Of a stretch of 64,000 nucleotides of DNA, positions 1 to 8,212 are shown piece by piece (position 1 is the first letter of the stretch; each line of letters starts with the position of its first letter). This DNA is from Streptomyces seoulensis (GTDB lineage Bacteria > Actinomycetota > Actinomycetes > Streptomycetales > Streptomycetaceae): assembly GCF_004328625.1 (NCBI RefSeq), contig NZ_CP032229.1:744001-808000 (forward strand), in the 5' to 3' direction. The translations under genes were made by a program, and so were the position numbers. Under the pieces are notes generated by a model, which was not told where the DNA came from, ran no database searches, and saw only the letters and a list, made by a program, of their open reading frames with translations.

Positions 1-160
1 CGGTGTCCGCGAGGTCCGGATCGGTGTCGACGTAGAGGATCTGCTCGGCGGGGACGGACCCCTGCCAGTTCCGTACCGCCTCCGCCACCGGTGCGGTCAG
101 CTCGGCGAGGGCCTCGGGGGCGGGTACGGCGTTGTCGAAGTCTCCGATGGGGGCGCGCAT
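1..160 (-). CDS. YbaK/EbsC-family protein, N-terminal fragment
   Basis: Reading the minus strand from the ATG at 158-160 gives about 53 residues beginning MRAPIGDFDNAVPAPEAL and running off the window edge. The opening, with AVPAPEALAELTAPVAEAV and then QILYVDTDPDLADT, resembles the N-terminus of actinobacterial YbaK/EbsC (prolyl-tRNA synthetase-associated) proteins, which hydrolyse mischarged aminoacyl-tRNAs. The catalytic part lies outside the window, so function rests on N-terminal resemblance only. The next gene downstream of its promoter, the XRE-cupin regulator, is on the same strand and ends 34 bp upstream. Confidence 0.55.
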   Translation of the reverse strand, partial: MRAPIGDFDNAVPAPEALAELTAPVAEAVRNWQGSVPAEQILYVDTDPDLADT

Positions 161-193
161 GGCGGCACCGTAACAGCCGTCGTCCGGCGCCCT

Positions 194-766
194 TCAGCGC
201 ACCGGCGGCACGGAGACCGCCATCACCATCCGCGTCGGTACGTCACCCTCGTTGCCGTAGGTGTGCGGGGCGTCGGCCTCGAAGGTGACGCTCGCCCCGG
301 CGGGGACCGCGTGCCGTACCCCGTCGACCTCCAGGGTGAGTTCACCGGCGGTGACGTGGACCAGCTCGACCGTGCCGGAGGGGTGCGGGTCGGCGCTGCT
401 GTGCTCGCCCGGCATCAGGTTCCAGTCCCACAGCTCCAGCGGGCCGGGCGCCTCGGTGCCGGCCAGCAGCCGGTTGTAGCTGCCGCCCTCGGTGTGCCAG
501 AGCCGGACCGCCTGGTCGGCGGGGACGACCCGGACGCGCGGGCCCTGCTCGTAGTCGAGCAGCGTGGTGACGCTGATCCCGAGCGCGTCGCCGATCTTGA
601 CGACGGTGCCGATGCTGGGGTTGGTGCGGGCCTGCTCGATCTGGATGAGCATGCCCCGGCTGACCCCGGCGCGGGCGGCCAGCGTGTCCAGCGTGAAGCC
701 GCGCTCGGTGCGCCAGCGGCGGACGTTGCGCGCCAGGGACTGGGTCAGCAGGTCGAGGTCCGCCAC
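194..766 (-). CDS. XRE-family regulator with C-terminal cupin domain
   Basis: The 190-residue protein has an N-terminal helix-turn-helix (about residues 8-62, with LAARAGVSRGMLIQIEQ as the recognition unit). A small beta-barrel cupin domain fills the C-terminal half (ELVHVTAGELTLEVDGV, then VPAGASVTFEADAPHTY). This is the usual architecture of one-component regulators that sense a small metabolite through the cupin. The chosen start is the GTG at 764-766; a GTG at 779-781 and others further upstream are also in frame, so the N-terminus is uncertain by a few residues. It ends just before the YbaK-like gene, which reads in the same direction. The target is unknown; autoregulation or control of the neighbour is inference. 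Confidence 0.8.
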   Translation of the reverse strand: MADLDLLTQSLARNVRRWRTERGFTLDTLAARAGVSRGMLIQIEQARTNPSIGTVVKIGDALGISVTTLLDYEQGPRVRVVPADQAVRLWHTEGGSYNRLLAGTEAPGPLELWDWNLMPGEHSSADPHPSGTVELVHVTAGELTLEVDGVRHAVPAGASVTFEADAPHTYGNEGDVPTRMVMAVSVPPVR

Positions 767-933
767 ATCACGTCCATTGCAGGTCACATCGAGGGTCACA
801 GAGACCACGGGGGCCACAGGGACCTCCGGGGCCACGGGAAGGAATGACCGGATCAGGTGCACGGGACCCCCGCGCGCCGCACCCGGCCGTGCACCGCACT
901 GTACTGCGCGGTCCGCCACGGAGCACGGCCCGC

Positions 934-1698
934 TCAGCCCTCCGCGTCCAGCTTGGCGAGCTGTTCCACCTGCTCCTCGTCGAGCGCGGCCAGCGCGCCC
1001 AGTTGCGCGCCGGTGACGCCGGCCGGGGGCGGTACCGGGGCGGGGGTGCGCAGCGGGGGCTGCCAGCCCTCCTCGGGCGTCCAGCGCCGTACGACCCGGG
1101 CGGGCGCCCCGGCGACCACCGCGTGGTCGGGGACCGTGCCGCGCACCACCGCGCCGGCCGCGACCACCACGTTCCGGCCGATCCGGGCGCCGGGCAGGAT
1201 CACCGCGCCGGTGCCGATCCAGCAGCCGGGGCCGATCTCCACGGGCTCCATCCGGGGCCACTGGCGGCCGATGGGCTCGTGCGGGTCGTCGTAGGAGTGG
1301 TTGGTGGAGGTGACGTAGACGTACGGGCCGAAGTAGCAGTCGCGGCCGATGGTGACCGTGGTGTCCGCGATGACGTGGCTGCCCCGGCCGAGGACCACGC
1401 CGTCGCCGATGCGCAGGATCGGGTCCGGGCCGAGGTCGAGGTCGGGCATGAGACCGGCGGTGAGGGTGACCTGCTCGCCGATGATGCAGTGCGAGCCGAG
1501 CGTGATCCAGGGCTCCCCGAAGACCGTGCCGAGCGGGAAGGCGAGCCGGGTGGCCTCGCCGATCGCGCCGAACCGGAACCGGCCGGGCTGCCCGGCGGTG
1601 ACCGCGCCCCGGCGCTGCGCCCAGCCCCACACGGCATGGACGGCACGCTGGGCGAGCCCCTGCCGCCAGGAGGTGAACGTGTTCTCGGGCTTCGGCAC
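934..1698 (-). CDS. Left-handed beta-helix acyltransferase (hexapeptide repeat)
   Basis: The 254-residue protein carries many hexapeptide repeats between about residues 65 and 205 (GSHCIIGEQVTL, VIADTTVTIGRDCYFGPYV, WIGTGAVILPGARIGRNVVV). These fold as a left-handed beta-helix, as in maltose/galactoside O-acetyltransferases. The motif TSTNHSYDDPHEPI contains the histidine region typical of the O-acetyltransferase active site. The acceptor substrate cannot be read from sequence. The GTG at 1698 has no Shine-Dalgarno; a TAACGT hexamer at 1705-1710 on the minus strand ends 6 nt before it, suggesting a leaderless mRNA. It is divergent from the gamma-carbonic anhydrase gene, another beta-helix protein. 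Confidence 0.85.
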   Translation of the reverse strand: MPKPENTFTSWRQGLAQRAVHAVWGWAQRRGAVTAGQPGRFRFGAIGEATRLAFPLGTVFGEPWITLGSHCIIGEQVTLTAGLMPDLDLGPDPILRIGDGVVLGRGSHVIADTTVTIGRDCYFGPYVYVTSTNHSYDDPHEPIGRQWPRMEPVEIGPGCWIGTGAVILPGARIGRNVVVAAGAVVRGTVPDHAVVAGAPARVVRRWTPEEGWQPPLRTPAPVPPPAGVTGAQLGALAALDEEQVEQLAKLDAEG

Positions 1699-1867
1699 CC
1701 GCCCACGTTACTCAGCGGTCACTCACCCCGAGGCGCCGGACGCCTGTGATCTTCACCCCATCCGGCCGGCCCCGCGATGCCCTACCGTGCGCGGGGAGAC
1801 CGCCCGGCGCGGTCCGGCCCGATTGGGTGAAGAGCACAGCCGCCCGGCAGAGAGACGGTGGACACGG

Positions 1868-2395
1868 ATGACACACACGGCCCTGATCGTGGGGATCGGC
1901 GGCAGGGAACCGGCGATCGACCCGGAGGCGTTCGTCGCCCCCAACGCCACGGTGATCGGCGACGTGACCCTGCGGGCGGGGGCGAGCGTCTGGTACGGGG
2001 CCGTGGTGCGCGGTGACGTGGAGCGGATCACCGTCGGCGCGGACGCCAACATCCAGGACAACGTCACCCTGCACGCCGACCCCGGCTTCCCGCTGACGGT
2101 CGGTGAGCGCGTCTCCGTCGGCCACAACGCGGTGGTGCACGGCGCCACGGTCGAGGACGACTGCCTGATCGGCATGGGCGCGACCGTGCTGAACGGCGCG
2201 GTGATCGGCGCCGGTTCCCTGGTCGCCGCCCAGGCCCTCGTCCCGCAGGGCATGGTCGTGCCGCCGGGTTCGCTGGTGGCGGGCGTCCCGGCGAAGGTTC
2301 GCCGGGAGCTGTCGGAGGAGGAGCGGCAGGGCGTCACCCTGAACGGCACGCTGTACGCGGACCTGGCGAAGACGCACCGGGCCGTGCACGAGTAG
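1868..2395 (+). CDS. Gamma-class carbonic anhydrase family protein
   Basis: The 175-residue protein is made almost entirely of hexapeptide repeats of the gamma-carbonic anhydrase / ferripyochelin-binding family (PaaY/YrdA-like). The three zinc-ligand histidines seem conserved: His69 (VTLHADPG), His86 and His91 (SVGHNAVVHG). Length is typical for the family (170-180 aa). Cytoplasmic; carbonic anhydrase activity is possible, but many homologues show none, so the name is a family assignment. The start is the ATG at 1868, preceded by GAGAGACGG. The gene is followed after about 20 bp by a MITE-like repeat. Confidence 0.85.
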   Translation: MTHTALIVGIGGREPAIDPEAFVAPNATVIGDVTLRAGASVWYGAVVRGDVERITVGADANIQDNVTLHADPGFPLTVGERVSVGHNAVVHGATVEDDCLIGMGATVLNGAVIGAGSLVAAQALVPQGMVVPPGSLVAGVPAKVRRELSEEERQGVTLNGTLYADLAKTHRAVHE

Positions 2396-2417
2396 GAGCG
2401 GCGCGGAGGCCGGCCCC

Positions 2418-2580
2418 TAGCGGGTGTCTTGTCGGTCAGGCCGGATGAGGGAGCGGTGTCTGGTGCCGTGCGTCGCAAGGCGGAGGAGGGAGTCGATGCG
2501 GAGCATCGGGGACCGACGACAACACGGCGAGGTGCGGTGCCAGCCGCCACGAGCCCGGCGTGATCGACAAGCGCCCCCTA
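2418..2580. repeat. MITE-like palindromic element, degenerate
   Basis: A non-coding stretch of about 163 bp lies between the gamma-carbonic anhydrase and dedA genes. Its ends form an imperfect inverted repeat: TAGCGGGTGTCTTGTCGGTC on the left and, read from the other side, TAGGGGGCGCTTGTCGATC. It is adjacent to CTAG at 2417-2420. Internally, 2458-2485 (GTCTGGTGCC...GCAAGGCGGAG) is the reverse complement, with few changes, of a core in the 208-bp element at 28469-28676, so the two are relatives. No transposase is present. The right end supplies the TAG stop codon of dedA. Confidence 0.6.
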
Positions 2581-3231
2581 CGCCTGGTCGGCGCCGACCG
2601 GCTCGGCCTCGGGGGCCTCTTCCGTCGACTCCTCGCGCTGCGAGCGGCGCTTCATGATCACGAAGGAGCCGAGGCCGACGACGATCGCGGCGACCAGCGC
2701 CATCCAGGAGAACCGCTTGAGCCAGTCCTCCGCGACCATGCCGACGTAGTAGACGACGGCCGTGGTGCCGCCCGCCCAGACGACACCGCCGAGCACGTTG
2801 GCGATGAGGAACTTCCAGTACGGCATGCGCAGGACGCCCGCGAGGGGTCCGGCGAAGATGCGGAGCAGGGCGATGAAGCGGCCGACGAAGACCGCCCACA
2901 TGCCCCACTTCTCGAAGGACCGCTCGGCGGTGGCGACATGGGCCTCGCCGAAGTGGCGCGGGAACTTCCGCCCCAGCCAGGTCAGCAGCGGGCGCCCGCC
3001 CTTGCGGCCGATCGCGTAGCCGATGGAGTCGCCGATCACCGCGCCGGCCGTGGCGCAGGCGCCGAGGACGACGGGGTCGATCCCGGTGTGCTGGGAGGAC
3101 ATGAGCGCGGCCGAGACGAGGACTATCTCGCCGGGCAGCGGGATGCCGAGGCTCTCCAGCCCGATCACCAGGCCCACCAGGGCGTAGACGGCTACGGCGG
3201 GCACCGAGTCGAGCCATTCCTGCACGTGCAC
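2578..3231 (-). CDS. DedA/SNARE-associated family membrane protein
   Basis: The 217-residue integral membrane protein belongs to the DedA family (PF09335). The N-terminal reentrant region carries LESLGIPLPGEIVLVSAAL, and the conserved second half contains FVGRFIALLRIFAGPLAG with the family arginines, followed by two hydrophobic segments. The tail is charged (MKRRSQREES... acidic end). Members act as phospholipid or undecaprenyl-phosphate flippases or exchangers in the cytoplasmic membrane; the substrate here is not readable. The GTG at 3229-3231 follows GGGAGGA by 6 nt, which sets the start. The stop codon falls in the terminus of the adjacent repeat, so the original C-terminus may have been altered. 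Confidence 0.85.
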   Translation of the reverse strand: MHVQEWLDSVPAVAVYALVGLVIGLESLGIPLPGEIVLVSAALMSSQHTGIDPVVLGACATAGAVIGDSIGYAIGRKGGRPLLTWLGRKFPRHFGEAHVATAERSFEKWGMWAVFVGRFIALLRIFAGPLAGVLRMPYWKFLIANVLGGVVWAGGTTAVVYYVGMVAEDWLKRFSWMALVAAIVVGLGSFVIMKRRSQREESTEEAPEAEPVGADQA

Positions 3232-3339
3232 CGCGGTTCCTCCCGGTCGCTCATCGCACCCTGCCGGGCGCGCCGCAGAGGCACACCCCCTGGGAAGGCT
3301 ACCCGGTCCCCGCGAACCCCCGACGGCCACGGCCGCGTG

Positions 3340-3795
3340 GCCGGACCCGGTGCTCGGTGTCCGGCTGCGGCGGATCGTGCCGGCGCACTGGGACGAGGAC
3401 CACACCGGTGCGGCGGCCGAACCGGCCGCCCGGCACGGAGCCGAGGTCGTCGCGCACCGGCTGGAGGCGCCGGTGATCCGGGGCGAGGCGGCCGGGGCGT
3501 CGCCGGTGCCGACGGGGTTCGAGATCCCGATCCGGGCCCGCGTCCCGGCCAACGGCTCCGCCGTGCCGGGTGGGCCGGGAGGCGGCCGGACGGCGCTGGG
3601 CTGGAGTTCGGCGGCGGGGCGGTGGTGGTCGCGGTGCCCGGCCACACGGGCGGGCCGGACGCGGTCGCCGACGTCGGCCGGACAACCCTGGGCGTCTTCC
3701 ACACCGACCGCGCGCGGGCCGTCGCGTCGCTGCACCGGTCGTCCACGGCGCGGCGGCGGCTCTGCGGGCGGCGGCCGCCGCGACACGGTGAGGGG
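3340..3795 (+). pseudogene. Decayed metallo-beta-lactamase-fold hydrolase
   Basis: No single frame is intact, but successive frames give recognisable pieces of an MBL-fold hydrolase in the right order. From about 3374 there is AHWDEDHTGAAAEPAARHG and then EVVAHRLEAPVIRGEAAG. After a frame change near 3590 there is LEFGGGAVVVAVPGHTGG and later GVFHTDRARAVASLH. After a second change comes a final AAALRAAAAATR. The zinc motif HxHxDH is degraded (AHWDEDH). The likely site for the second metal ligand (PGHT) survives. No start codon with ribosome-binding site and no N-terminal third is present. The gene is best read as a remnant. Confidence 0.65.
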
Positions 3796-3797
3796 GG

Positions 3798-4250
3798 TCA
3801 GCCGTTGGGCCGCAGGGTCCAGACGACGGTCATCTCGCCGGAGACGGCACCGTCCTCGCGCTGGATGGTGATGGCGACCGGGAACTCGGGGCGGCTGCCC
3901 GCGTCCAGCTCCGCGACGACCTCGGCGGCCGGGCGGCCCAGGGTGGCGGTGGCGGTGACCGGGCCGAGGGCGAGCTTCTTGTAGTCGATCTCGGCGCGCA
4001 CCGCGAGCGGCACCGCCCGTGAGAGCTGCTCGCCGAAGGCGGTCAGCACGATGGCGCCGCTCGCGGACTCGGCCAGCGTGAACATGGCGCCGGCGTGCGG
4101 GCCGCCCAGGTGGTTGTGGTAGTCGGACTGGTCCGGCAGCCGGAGCACCGCGCGCTCGGGGGTGACCTCGATGAACTCCAGGTTCAGGGTCCGCACCATC
4201 GGCACCGCGGCGGCCAGCATGTCGCCCATGGAGGCGCTCTCAACTGTCAT
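3798..4250 (-). CDS. PaaI-type hotdog thioesterase (DUF4442-like)
   Basis: The 150-residue single hotdog-fold protein has the motif SDYHNHLGGPHAGAMFTLAE near residues 50-70. It corresponds to the HGG and long-helix active-site region of PaaI/YiiD-type acyl-CoA thioesterases. A fatty or aromatic acyl-CoA is the probable substrate class. The ATG at 4248-4250 has no Shine-Dalgarno; a TAACAT hexamer at 4258-4263 (minus strand) ends 7 nt upstream, so a leaderless transcript is likely. It is divergent from the Q/P-rich membrane protein gene, with about 120 bp between starts. Confidence 0.8.
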   Translation of the reverse strand: MTVESASMGDMLAAAVPMVRTLNLEFIEVTPERAVLRLPDQSDYHNHLGGPHAGAMFTLAESASGAIVLTAFGEQLSRAVPLAVRAEIDYKKLALGPVTATATLGRPAAEVVAELDAGSRPEFPVAITIQREDGAVSGEMTVVWTLRPNG

Positions 4251-4368
4251 GACCGTGATGTTACCGACGGGTAGCGACCCTGACCAGCCCCGCTCCGTCC
4301 CGTTTCGGTACGCCCCTGACGAGGGACGGTGACCGAAACGTGTCCCGTGGCGCATTAGGGTTCAGGCC

Positions 4369-5361
4369 ATGTGGCCAGGAGAGCAGCCGCCAGGGGGCGC
4401 GCAGAACCCGCAGGACAACCCGTATCAGCAGCCGGGTTACCAGCAGCCGAATCCGTATCAGCAGCCCGGATTCCAGCAGTACCCGCAGCCGAACCCGTAC
4501 GGGCAGCAGCCGCAGTGGGGTCCGCCCACGCAGCCGCCGCACAAGCCGGGCGGGAGCAAGCGGGTCAAGGTCGTCGCCATCGTGTCGGCCCTCGCGGTCG
4601 TCGTCACGGCCGGGGTGACGGGGTATCTGGTGCTCGGCTCCAAGGACGACGGGCACGACGAGGCCAAGGGCGGGAAGAAGTCCAGCCAGTCGCCGACGCC
4701 CGAACCGACGGTGAGTTCCTCGGCGTCTGACGACAACCCGCGGGGCGGGGGCGCGGAGAAGCCGGTCGTCGCGGGCTGGAAGGTCGTCGTCAACCCGAAG
4801 TTCGGCACCGCGTTCGACGTGCCGCCGGAGTGGCAGCTCGAGTCCACGGACACGTCCTACTTCATGGAGGACCACGCGGACGACGACAAGCTGATCACCT
4901 CGGTGTCCGCGCCCGCCGTCTACAAGTCCAAGTGGTGCACGGACGACAGCGACAAGGACGGCCGCACGGAGGACACCTCGCTCGCCGTCGCCGGCACGCG
5001 CGGTGAGAGCGGCGCGAAGAGCCCGGAGCAGGCCGCCGTGATGCGGGTGCCGTGGTACGTGTACGGCGGCTACACCCAGCCGGACAAGAAGAGCCTCACG
5101 TACGACAAGAAGGCCAAGCCCTACACCACGTCCTCGGGCGTCAAGGGCGCCTACACGTGGGCGCGTTCGTCGGGCAGCCCCCAGAAGGGCAAGTGCGCGA
5201 GCGACGGCAAGGCGATCTCCTTCGCCTTCCGCAACTCCGCCCAGGACATCGTGTCGTTCGACCTCTACGGCGCCAAGGGCGTGAAGGAGGAGGTCGACAC
5301 GGCGACCATCATGAAGATCCTGTCCTCCGTTCGCCTGCACGGCGACCCCACGGAGAGCTGA
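4369..5361 (+). CDS. Q/P/Y-rich single-pass membrane protein
   Basis: The 330-residue protein starts with about 55 residues of low-complexity Gln/Pro/Tyr repeats (NPYQQPGYQQPNPYQQPGF). One transmembrane helix follows at about residues 66-86 (VKVVAIVSALAVVVTAGVTGYLVLG written in pieces), then a Ser/Thr/Pro linker and an extracellular domain of about 200 residues. The outer domain includes FDVPPEWQL and many lysines and aspartates. The layout is common in Streptomyces, a disordered cytoplasmic head plus an outer domain, but I do not recognise a defined family and assign no function. A TAGGGT hexamer at 4356-4361 ends 7 nt before the ATG and there is no Shine-Dalgarno, suggesting a leaderless start. 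Confidence 0.75.
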   Translation: MWPGEQPPGGAQNPQDNPYQQPGYQQPNPYQQPGFQQYPQPNPYGQQPQWGPPTQPPHKPGGSKRVKVVAIVSALAVVVTAGVTGYLVLGSKDDGHDEAKGGKKSSQSPTPEPTVSSSASDDNPRGGGAEKPVVAGWKVVVNPKFGTAFDVPPEWQLESTDTSYFMEDHADDDKLITSVSAPAVYKSKWCTDDSDKDGRTEDTSLAVAGTRGESGAKSPEQAAVMRVPWYVYGGYTQPDKKSLTYDKKAKPYTTSSGVKGAYTWARSSGSPQKGKCASDGKAISFAFRNSAQDIVSFDLYGAKGVKEEVDTATIMKILSSVRLHGDPTES

Positions 5362-5414
5362 CGGGCGGCGGTAATCCGGGGTGGCGGTACCGGGGTCACC
5401 CTGCCATGGTCGGC

Positions 5415-5790
5415 GGGTGACCCCGGACTCCTCCTCTTGGGTCTGGTGGCGGCGGCCCGCACCCTGCCGCTGGTGGTGTTCCTGCACATCGGCGACGCGG
5501 TCGCGGACCGCTTACCCCGGCACCGGGGCGGGGCCCTGGTGCCGCGACCGGGCCCGGCTGGGTGCTCACGCTGGACGCGGCCTGCTCCGCCCTCACCGGT
5601 GCGTGCCGGGCACTCCTCGACATCGGCCATATCCCGCCCCGCGAACCGGGTGCCAGGCACCGGGCTGCCGCCCGATCTCCGCGACGGCTGGGCCCAGTTC
5701 ATCAGGCGGCCCTGGCTCTGGGGCATCGTGCCGCGCACTCCCACCGGCGCCGAGAGCTTCGTGGAAGGGCAACCGGTCGAAAGTCAATAG
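5415..5790 (+). pseudogene. Remnant of an MFS transporter
   Basis: Pieces of a 12-helix MFS exporter (MFS_3-like) occur in order but in different frames and with an internal deletion. One frame gives LLLLGLVAAARTLPLVVFL followed by DAVADRLPRH, matching the TM2 to loop 2-3 region. A second frame near 5553 gives GPGWVLTLDAACSALTGA, typical of TM6. The first frame resumes near 5690 with LPPDLRDGWAQFIRRPWLWG, the central cytoplasmic loop leading into TM7. Helices 3-5 and the whole C-terminal half are missing. This order and collapse support a dead gene rather than a small new protein. Confidence 0.6.
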
Positions 5791-5882
5791 CACCTAACGG
5801 CTAGTCATTTATGACCAGGGTCGGGATGCTGTGCGGAGCGTCGATCCGGCCGTGCTCGCGCACCCGTCGAAAGGCAGCACGC

Positions 5883-6107
5883 ATGTCTTCCGCACCCTCA
5901 CCCGAGTCCTCCGATCCACGCCGCGCCCCCGAGCGCAGACCGCCGGCCCCCTGGTGGGTCATCATGCTGTCGCTCACCATCGCGACGGGGGCGTACGTCC
6001 TGCTGGTCCTGGTCGGAAAACAGGACGGCGCGGCCACTGCCGGCTCTCTCGCCGCCCTGCTGACGGGTGTCCTGGCCGCGCTGTCGGCCCTCGGACGCGA
6101 GAAGTAG
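5883..6107 (+). CDS. Small membrane protein, unknown function
   Basis: A 74-residue protein beginning MSSAPSPESSDP, with a Pro/Arg-rich N-terminus and two hydrophobic segments (about 26-48 and 54-70), the second ending in the short tail LGREK. The ATG at 5883 is preceded by AAAGG at a fair distance; an in-frame ATG at 5811 would add 24 residues that look non-coding in composition. I recognise no family. Position between an MFS remnant and a methyltransferase-fold gene gives no functional hint. Confidence 0.55.
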   Translation: MSSAPSPESSDPRRAPERRPPAPWWVIMLSLTIATGAYVLLVLVGKQDGAATAGSLAALLTGVLAALSALGREK

Positions 6108-6135
6108 CGCGGCGGGCGGCCTCGCGGCGCGTGCC

Positions 6136-6981
6136 TCAGCCGATGCCGAAGGCGCCGTCCGGGGGTTCGGGGGACGGGACGGCGTCGGCGTCGGAGAGGG
6201 GGCGGGCCGTACCGATGAACTTGGCTAGTGCCGGGCCGTGTTCGACCCGTGCCGGGAAGGCGTCGGCTGCTGTCCGGCGGGTCAGGGCCGGGGTGTTCAG
6301 GGGAGCCTGGGAGGCGAGGAGGATCGCGTTGCCGAAGCGGCGGCCTCGTAGGACCGCGGGTTCGGCGATCAGGGCCAGGTGCTCGAACAGGGCGGTGAAA
6401 TTGGCCAGTTGGGAGCGGAGGAAGGTGAAGGGGGCCGCGTCGGCCAGGTTGGCCAGGTAGAGGCCGCCCGGGCGGAGTACGCGTTCCGCTTCTCGGGCGT
6501 AGTCGACGGACGTGAGGTGGGCCGGGACGCGGGAGCCGCCGAAGACGTCCGCGACCAGAACGTCGGCGCTGTCGGCGGGGGCCGCCTCCAGCCAGGCCCG
6601 TGCGTCGGCGGCGTGGGTGGTGATGCCGGAGGCGGGCGCCAGCGGGAGGTGTTCGGTGATCAGGTCCAGAAGGCCCTGGTCGGCCTCGATCACGTCCTGC
6701 CGGGAGCCGGGCCGGGTCGCGGCGACGTACCGGGGCAGGGTGAGCGCTCCCCCGCCCAGGTGGAGCACGTCCAGCGCCCGGCCGGGCTCCGCCGCCATGT
6801 CGAGGGCGTGCCCGAGCCGTCGCGCGTACTCGAACTCCAGGTGCTCCGGCTCGTCCAGGTCGACGTAGGACTGCGGAGCCCCGTCGACGGTGAGCAGCCA
6901 GGCCCGGTCCCGGTCGACGTCGGGCATCAGCTTGGCGGTGCCGTGGTCGACGGCCCTGCTCACGGGTATCGGTTCGCTCAC
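6136..6981 (-). CDS. Spermidine-synthase-like Rossmann-fold protein
   Basis: The 281-residue protein has the core of the spermidine synthase fold. The AdoMet/dcAdoMet-binding strand is LDVLHLGGGALTLPRY (near residue 90), followed by the acidic strand end DVIEADQGLLDLI and the DADARAWL and ADVLVADVFGG segments. The first has the GGG in place of the classical GGGDG, and the usual catalytic aspartates of polyamine synthases are not clearly placed. It is therefore safer as a spermidine-synthase-like protein than as SpeE. The start is the GTG at 6979-6981. The gene lies downstream of tuf3 on the same strand, with a hairpin in the gap. Confidence 0.75.
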   Translation of the reverse strand: MSEPIPVSRAVDHGTAKLMPDVDRDRAWLLTVDGAPQSYVDLDEPEHLEFEYARRLGHALDMAAEPGRALDVLHLGGGALTLPRYVAATRPGSRQDVIEADQGLLDLITEHLPLAPASGITTHAADARAWLEAAPADSADVLVADVFGGSRVPAHLTSVDYAREAERVLRPGGLYLANLADAAPFTFLRSQLANFTALFEHLALIAEPAVLRGRRFGNAILLASQAPLNTPALTRRTAADAFPARVEHGPALAKFIGTARPLSDADAVPSPEPPDGAFGIG

Positions 6982-7004
6982 CGGGCCATTGTCTCCGGTG
7001 AGCC

Positions 7005-7035
7005 GGGGTGCGCGGAGCCACGCCCCGCGCACCCC
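7005..7035 (-). terminator. Hairpin terminator after tuf3
   Basis: A perfect 10-bp stem (GGGGTGCGCG at 7005-7014 paired with CGCGCACCCC at 7026-7035) with an 11-nt loop lies just downstream of the EF-Tu3 stop codon and upstream of the next minus-strand gene. There is no U-tract, as is common for GC-rich actinobacterial terminators. Confidence 0.6.
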
Positions 7036-7042
7036 GTACCGC

Positions 7043-8212
7043 TCAGCCGACCGAGGTGACCGTCCCCGCGCCCACGGTCCGCCCGCCCTCGCGGATGGCG
7101 AACCCGAGCCCCGGCTCCAGCGGTACCTCCCGGTCCAGTTCCACGGTCATCTCCACCGTCTCGCCGGGCCGGGCGATCCCCGCCGCGCCGAGGTCGACGT
7201 CCCCGGCCACGTCGGCGGTGCGGAGGTAGAACTGCGGCCGGTACCCCGTGGACAACGGCGTGCTGCGGCCGCCCTCGGCCCCGGCGAGCACGTACACCCG
7301 CGCGGTGAACCGCCGGCCCGGCACCACACTCCCCGGCGCCGCGACGACGTGCCCGCGCCGGACCGCGTCACGCGGCACCCCGCGCAGCAGGACCGCCACG
7401 TTGTCCCCGGCCTGCGCCTCCGGCATCGGCCTGCCGAAGGTCTCCAGCCCGGTGACCACACTGTGCACGCCCGCCCCGAGCACCTCCACCCGGTCCCCCA
7501 CGCGCAGCCTGCCCCGCTCGACCGCGCCGGTGACGACGGTCCCGCGCCCGGTGATGGTGAGCACGTTCTCCACCGGGAGCAGGAACGGCGCGTCGAGGTA
7601 CCGCTCGGGCATCGGCACATAGGTGTCGACCGCGTCGAGCAGCGCCTCCACGGACGCGGTCCAACGCGGTTCGCCCGCCAGCGCCTTGAGCCCGGAGACC
7701 CGTACGACGGGTACCGACTCCCCCGGATACCCCTGGGCCGTGAGCAGTTCGCGCACCTCCAGCTCGACCAGGTCGGCCAGCTCCTCGTCCCCCGCGTCGG
7801 CCTTGTTGAGCGCGACCACCAGATGGTCGACCCCCACCTGCCGGGCGAGCAGCACGTGTTCGGCGGTCTGCGGCATGATCCCGTCCAGCGCGGAGACGAC
7901 CAGGATCGCGCCGTCGAGCTGGGCGGCGCCGGTGATCATGTTCTTGACGTAGTCCGCGTGGCCGGGCATGTCGACGTGGGCGTAGTGCCGGGTGTCCGTC
8001 TCGTACTCGACGTGCGCGATGTTGATGGTGATGCCGCGCGCCGCCTCCTCCGGGGCCCGGTCGATGCGGTCGAAGGGGACGAACGTGCCGGTGCCGCGCT
8101 CGGCGAGCACCTTGGTGATGGCGGCGGTCAGGGTGGTCTTGCCGTGGTCGACGTGGCCCATGGTGCCGATGTTCAGGTGCGGCTTGGTGCGCACGTATGC
8201 CGTCTTGGGCAT
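7043..8212 (-). CDS. tuf3: Divergent elongation factor Tu (EF-Tu3)
   Basis: The 389-residue protein aligns over its full length with EF-Tu: G1 GHVDHGKT at 19-26, switch I RGITINI with Thr62, G3 DMPGHADY at 81-88, NKAD at 136-139, then the two beta-barrel domains. It is clearly off the housekeeping sequence: Met82 replaces the usual Cys in DCPGH, it is shorter than normal EF-Tu (about 397 aa), and loops in domains 2-3 are rich in Arg/Val substitutions. It stands alone, without fusA or rps genes. This matches the third tuf gene of several Streptomyces (tuf3), reported as weakly expressed and starvation-linked. It is followed by a hairpin at 7005-7035. Confidence 0.88.
   Translation of the reverse strand: MPKTAYVRTKPHLNIGTMGHVDHGKTTLTAAITKVLAERGTGTFVPFDRIDRAPEEAARGITINIAHVEYETDTRHYAHVDMPGHADYVKNMITGAAQLDGAILVVSALDGIMPQTAEHVLLARQVGVDHLVVALNKADAGDEELADLVELEVRELLTAQGYPGESVPVVRVSGLKALAGEPRWTASVEALLDAVDTYVPMPERYLDAPFLLPVENVLTITGRGTVVTGAVERGRLRVGDRVEVLGAGVHSVVTGLETFGRPMPEAQAGDNVAVLLRGVPRDAVRRGHVVAAPGSVVPGRRFTARVYVLAGAEGGRSTPLSTGYRPQFYLRTADVAGDVDLGAAGIARPGETVEMTVELDREVPLEPGLGFAIREGGRTVGAGTVTSVG

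Noticed and set aside
5381..5797. A small secreted protein in the MFS remnant
   Set aside because: The frames reproduce fragments of an MFS transporter in order, so a remnant explains them better than a new gene.
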